From Alphaproteobacteria bacterium (GTDB lineage Bacteria > Pseudomonadota > Alphaproteobacteria > Micropepsales > Micropepsaceae), in contig JAEKMB010000276.1 in assembly GCA_019508105.1 (NCBI GenBank), positions 1 to 5,594 of the forward strand: 5,594 bases of DNA. Direction: 5' to 3'. Below are positions 5,420 to 5,594 of the stretch, piece by piece (positions within the stretch are counted from its first letter, which is position 1; every line of letters begins with the position of its first letter). The notes under the pieces are model-generated. The model ran no database searches. It saw only the letters and a list, made by a program, of their open reading frames with translations, and had not been told where the DNA came from. A program made the translations under genes and the position numbers.

Positions 5420-5434
5420 AGGGGGAAATGTTTC

Positions 5435-5594
5435 ATGACGCCGCGCAAGGTCCAAAACCCAGTCTTCAGCAGCAGGCTGATGCTCGAGCATACCGACCGT
5501 CGCGGCCGGATCAGCCTGTTACCCGTCAGCAATGCGACGCAGCGGCTGGCGGCGGCGGGCGTGGTCCCCAGCCATCCCGTGCAATCCCCAACAA
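5435..5594 (+). CDS. Unrecognised protein, N-terminal part (runs off the window)
   Basis: ATG 5435-5437 is preceded by AGGGGGA (5420-5426) at 8 bases, a strong ribosome site. The frame stays open for 53 codons to the window end. About four fifths of its codons end in G or C, as expected for a coding frame here. The protein begins MTPRKVQNPVFSSRLMLEH and has no signal peptide or membrane segment in the visible part. I recognise no family. An alternative ATG at 5428 in another frame is also open, but it sits only 1 base from the same ribosome site and gives a Gln/Pro/Gly-rich low-complexity peptide, so it is less likely. The candidate promoter at 5377-5405 would serve this gene, which is probably transcribed separately from the PAS gene. 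Confidence 0.5.
   Translation, partial: MTPRKVQNPVFSSRLMLEHTDRRGRISLLPVSNATQRLAAAGVVPSHPVQSPT

Overview
The window looks like chromosomal DNA of a high-GC alphaproteobacterium. The evidence is a CtrA-like response regulator, a PodJ-like Sel1-repeat membrane protein, a PAS protein resembling the sensory half of DivL-type histidine kinases, a FixK-like Crp/Fnr regulator, and an alphaproteobacterial SleB-type cell wall hydrolase. I cannot place it below class level. No mobile element, CRISPR array, tRNA or rRNA is visible.

Layout. Positions 1-108 hold the last 35 codons of a plus-strand methyl-accepting chemotaxis protein. Its stop codon overlaps the stop codon of a convergent minus-strand gene. 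A minus-strand operon then runs from right to left: cell wall hydrolase (2646-2002), a CtrA-like response regulator with a degenerate receiver (1992-1333), and a short PodJ-like Sel1-repeat protein (1295-105). The first two genes are 9 bases apart and the last two 37 bases apart. A long intergenic region (2647-3225) separates this operon from a divergent plus-strand pair: a Crp/Fnr-family regulator (3226-3939), then 1 base, then a membrane-anchored protein with three PAS-like domains (3941-5308). That protein ends where a histidine kinase core would normally begin. After a 126-base gap with a hairpin and a candidate promoter, a new unrecognised gene starts at about 5435 and leaves the window.

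How the parts may fit together. The intergenic region has a perfect match to the FixK/FNR-type operator pattern TTGC-N6-TCAA (3003-3016). It is centred about 40.5 bases upstream of the start predicted from a minus-strand TATTTT -10 hexamer, which is the normal position for class II activation. The divergent regulator carries the E-x-x-S-R recognition helix expected to bind this half-site. The simplest reading is that the Crp/Fnr protein controls the divergent hydrolase/regulator/PodJ-like operon, with the PAS protein as a signalling partner. The operon products point to envelope remodelling and cell-pole or cell-cycle functions. The receiver of the CtrA-like protein has Glu in place of the phosphorylated Asp, and the PAS protein has no kinase core. 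The locus may therefore be an output module that works without conventional phosphotransfer. This functional link is inference; the domain features and the operator are read directly from the sequence.
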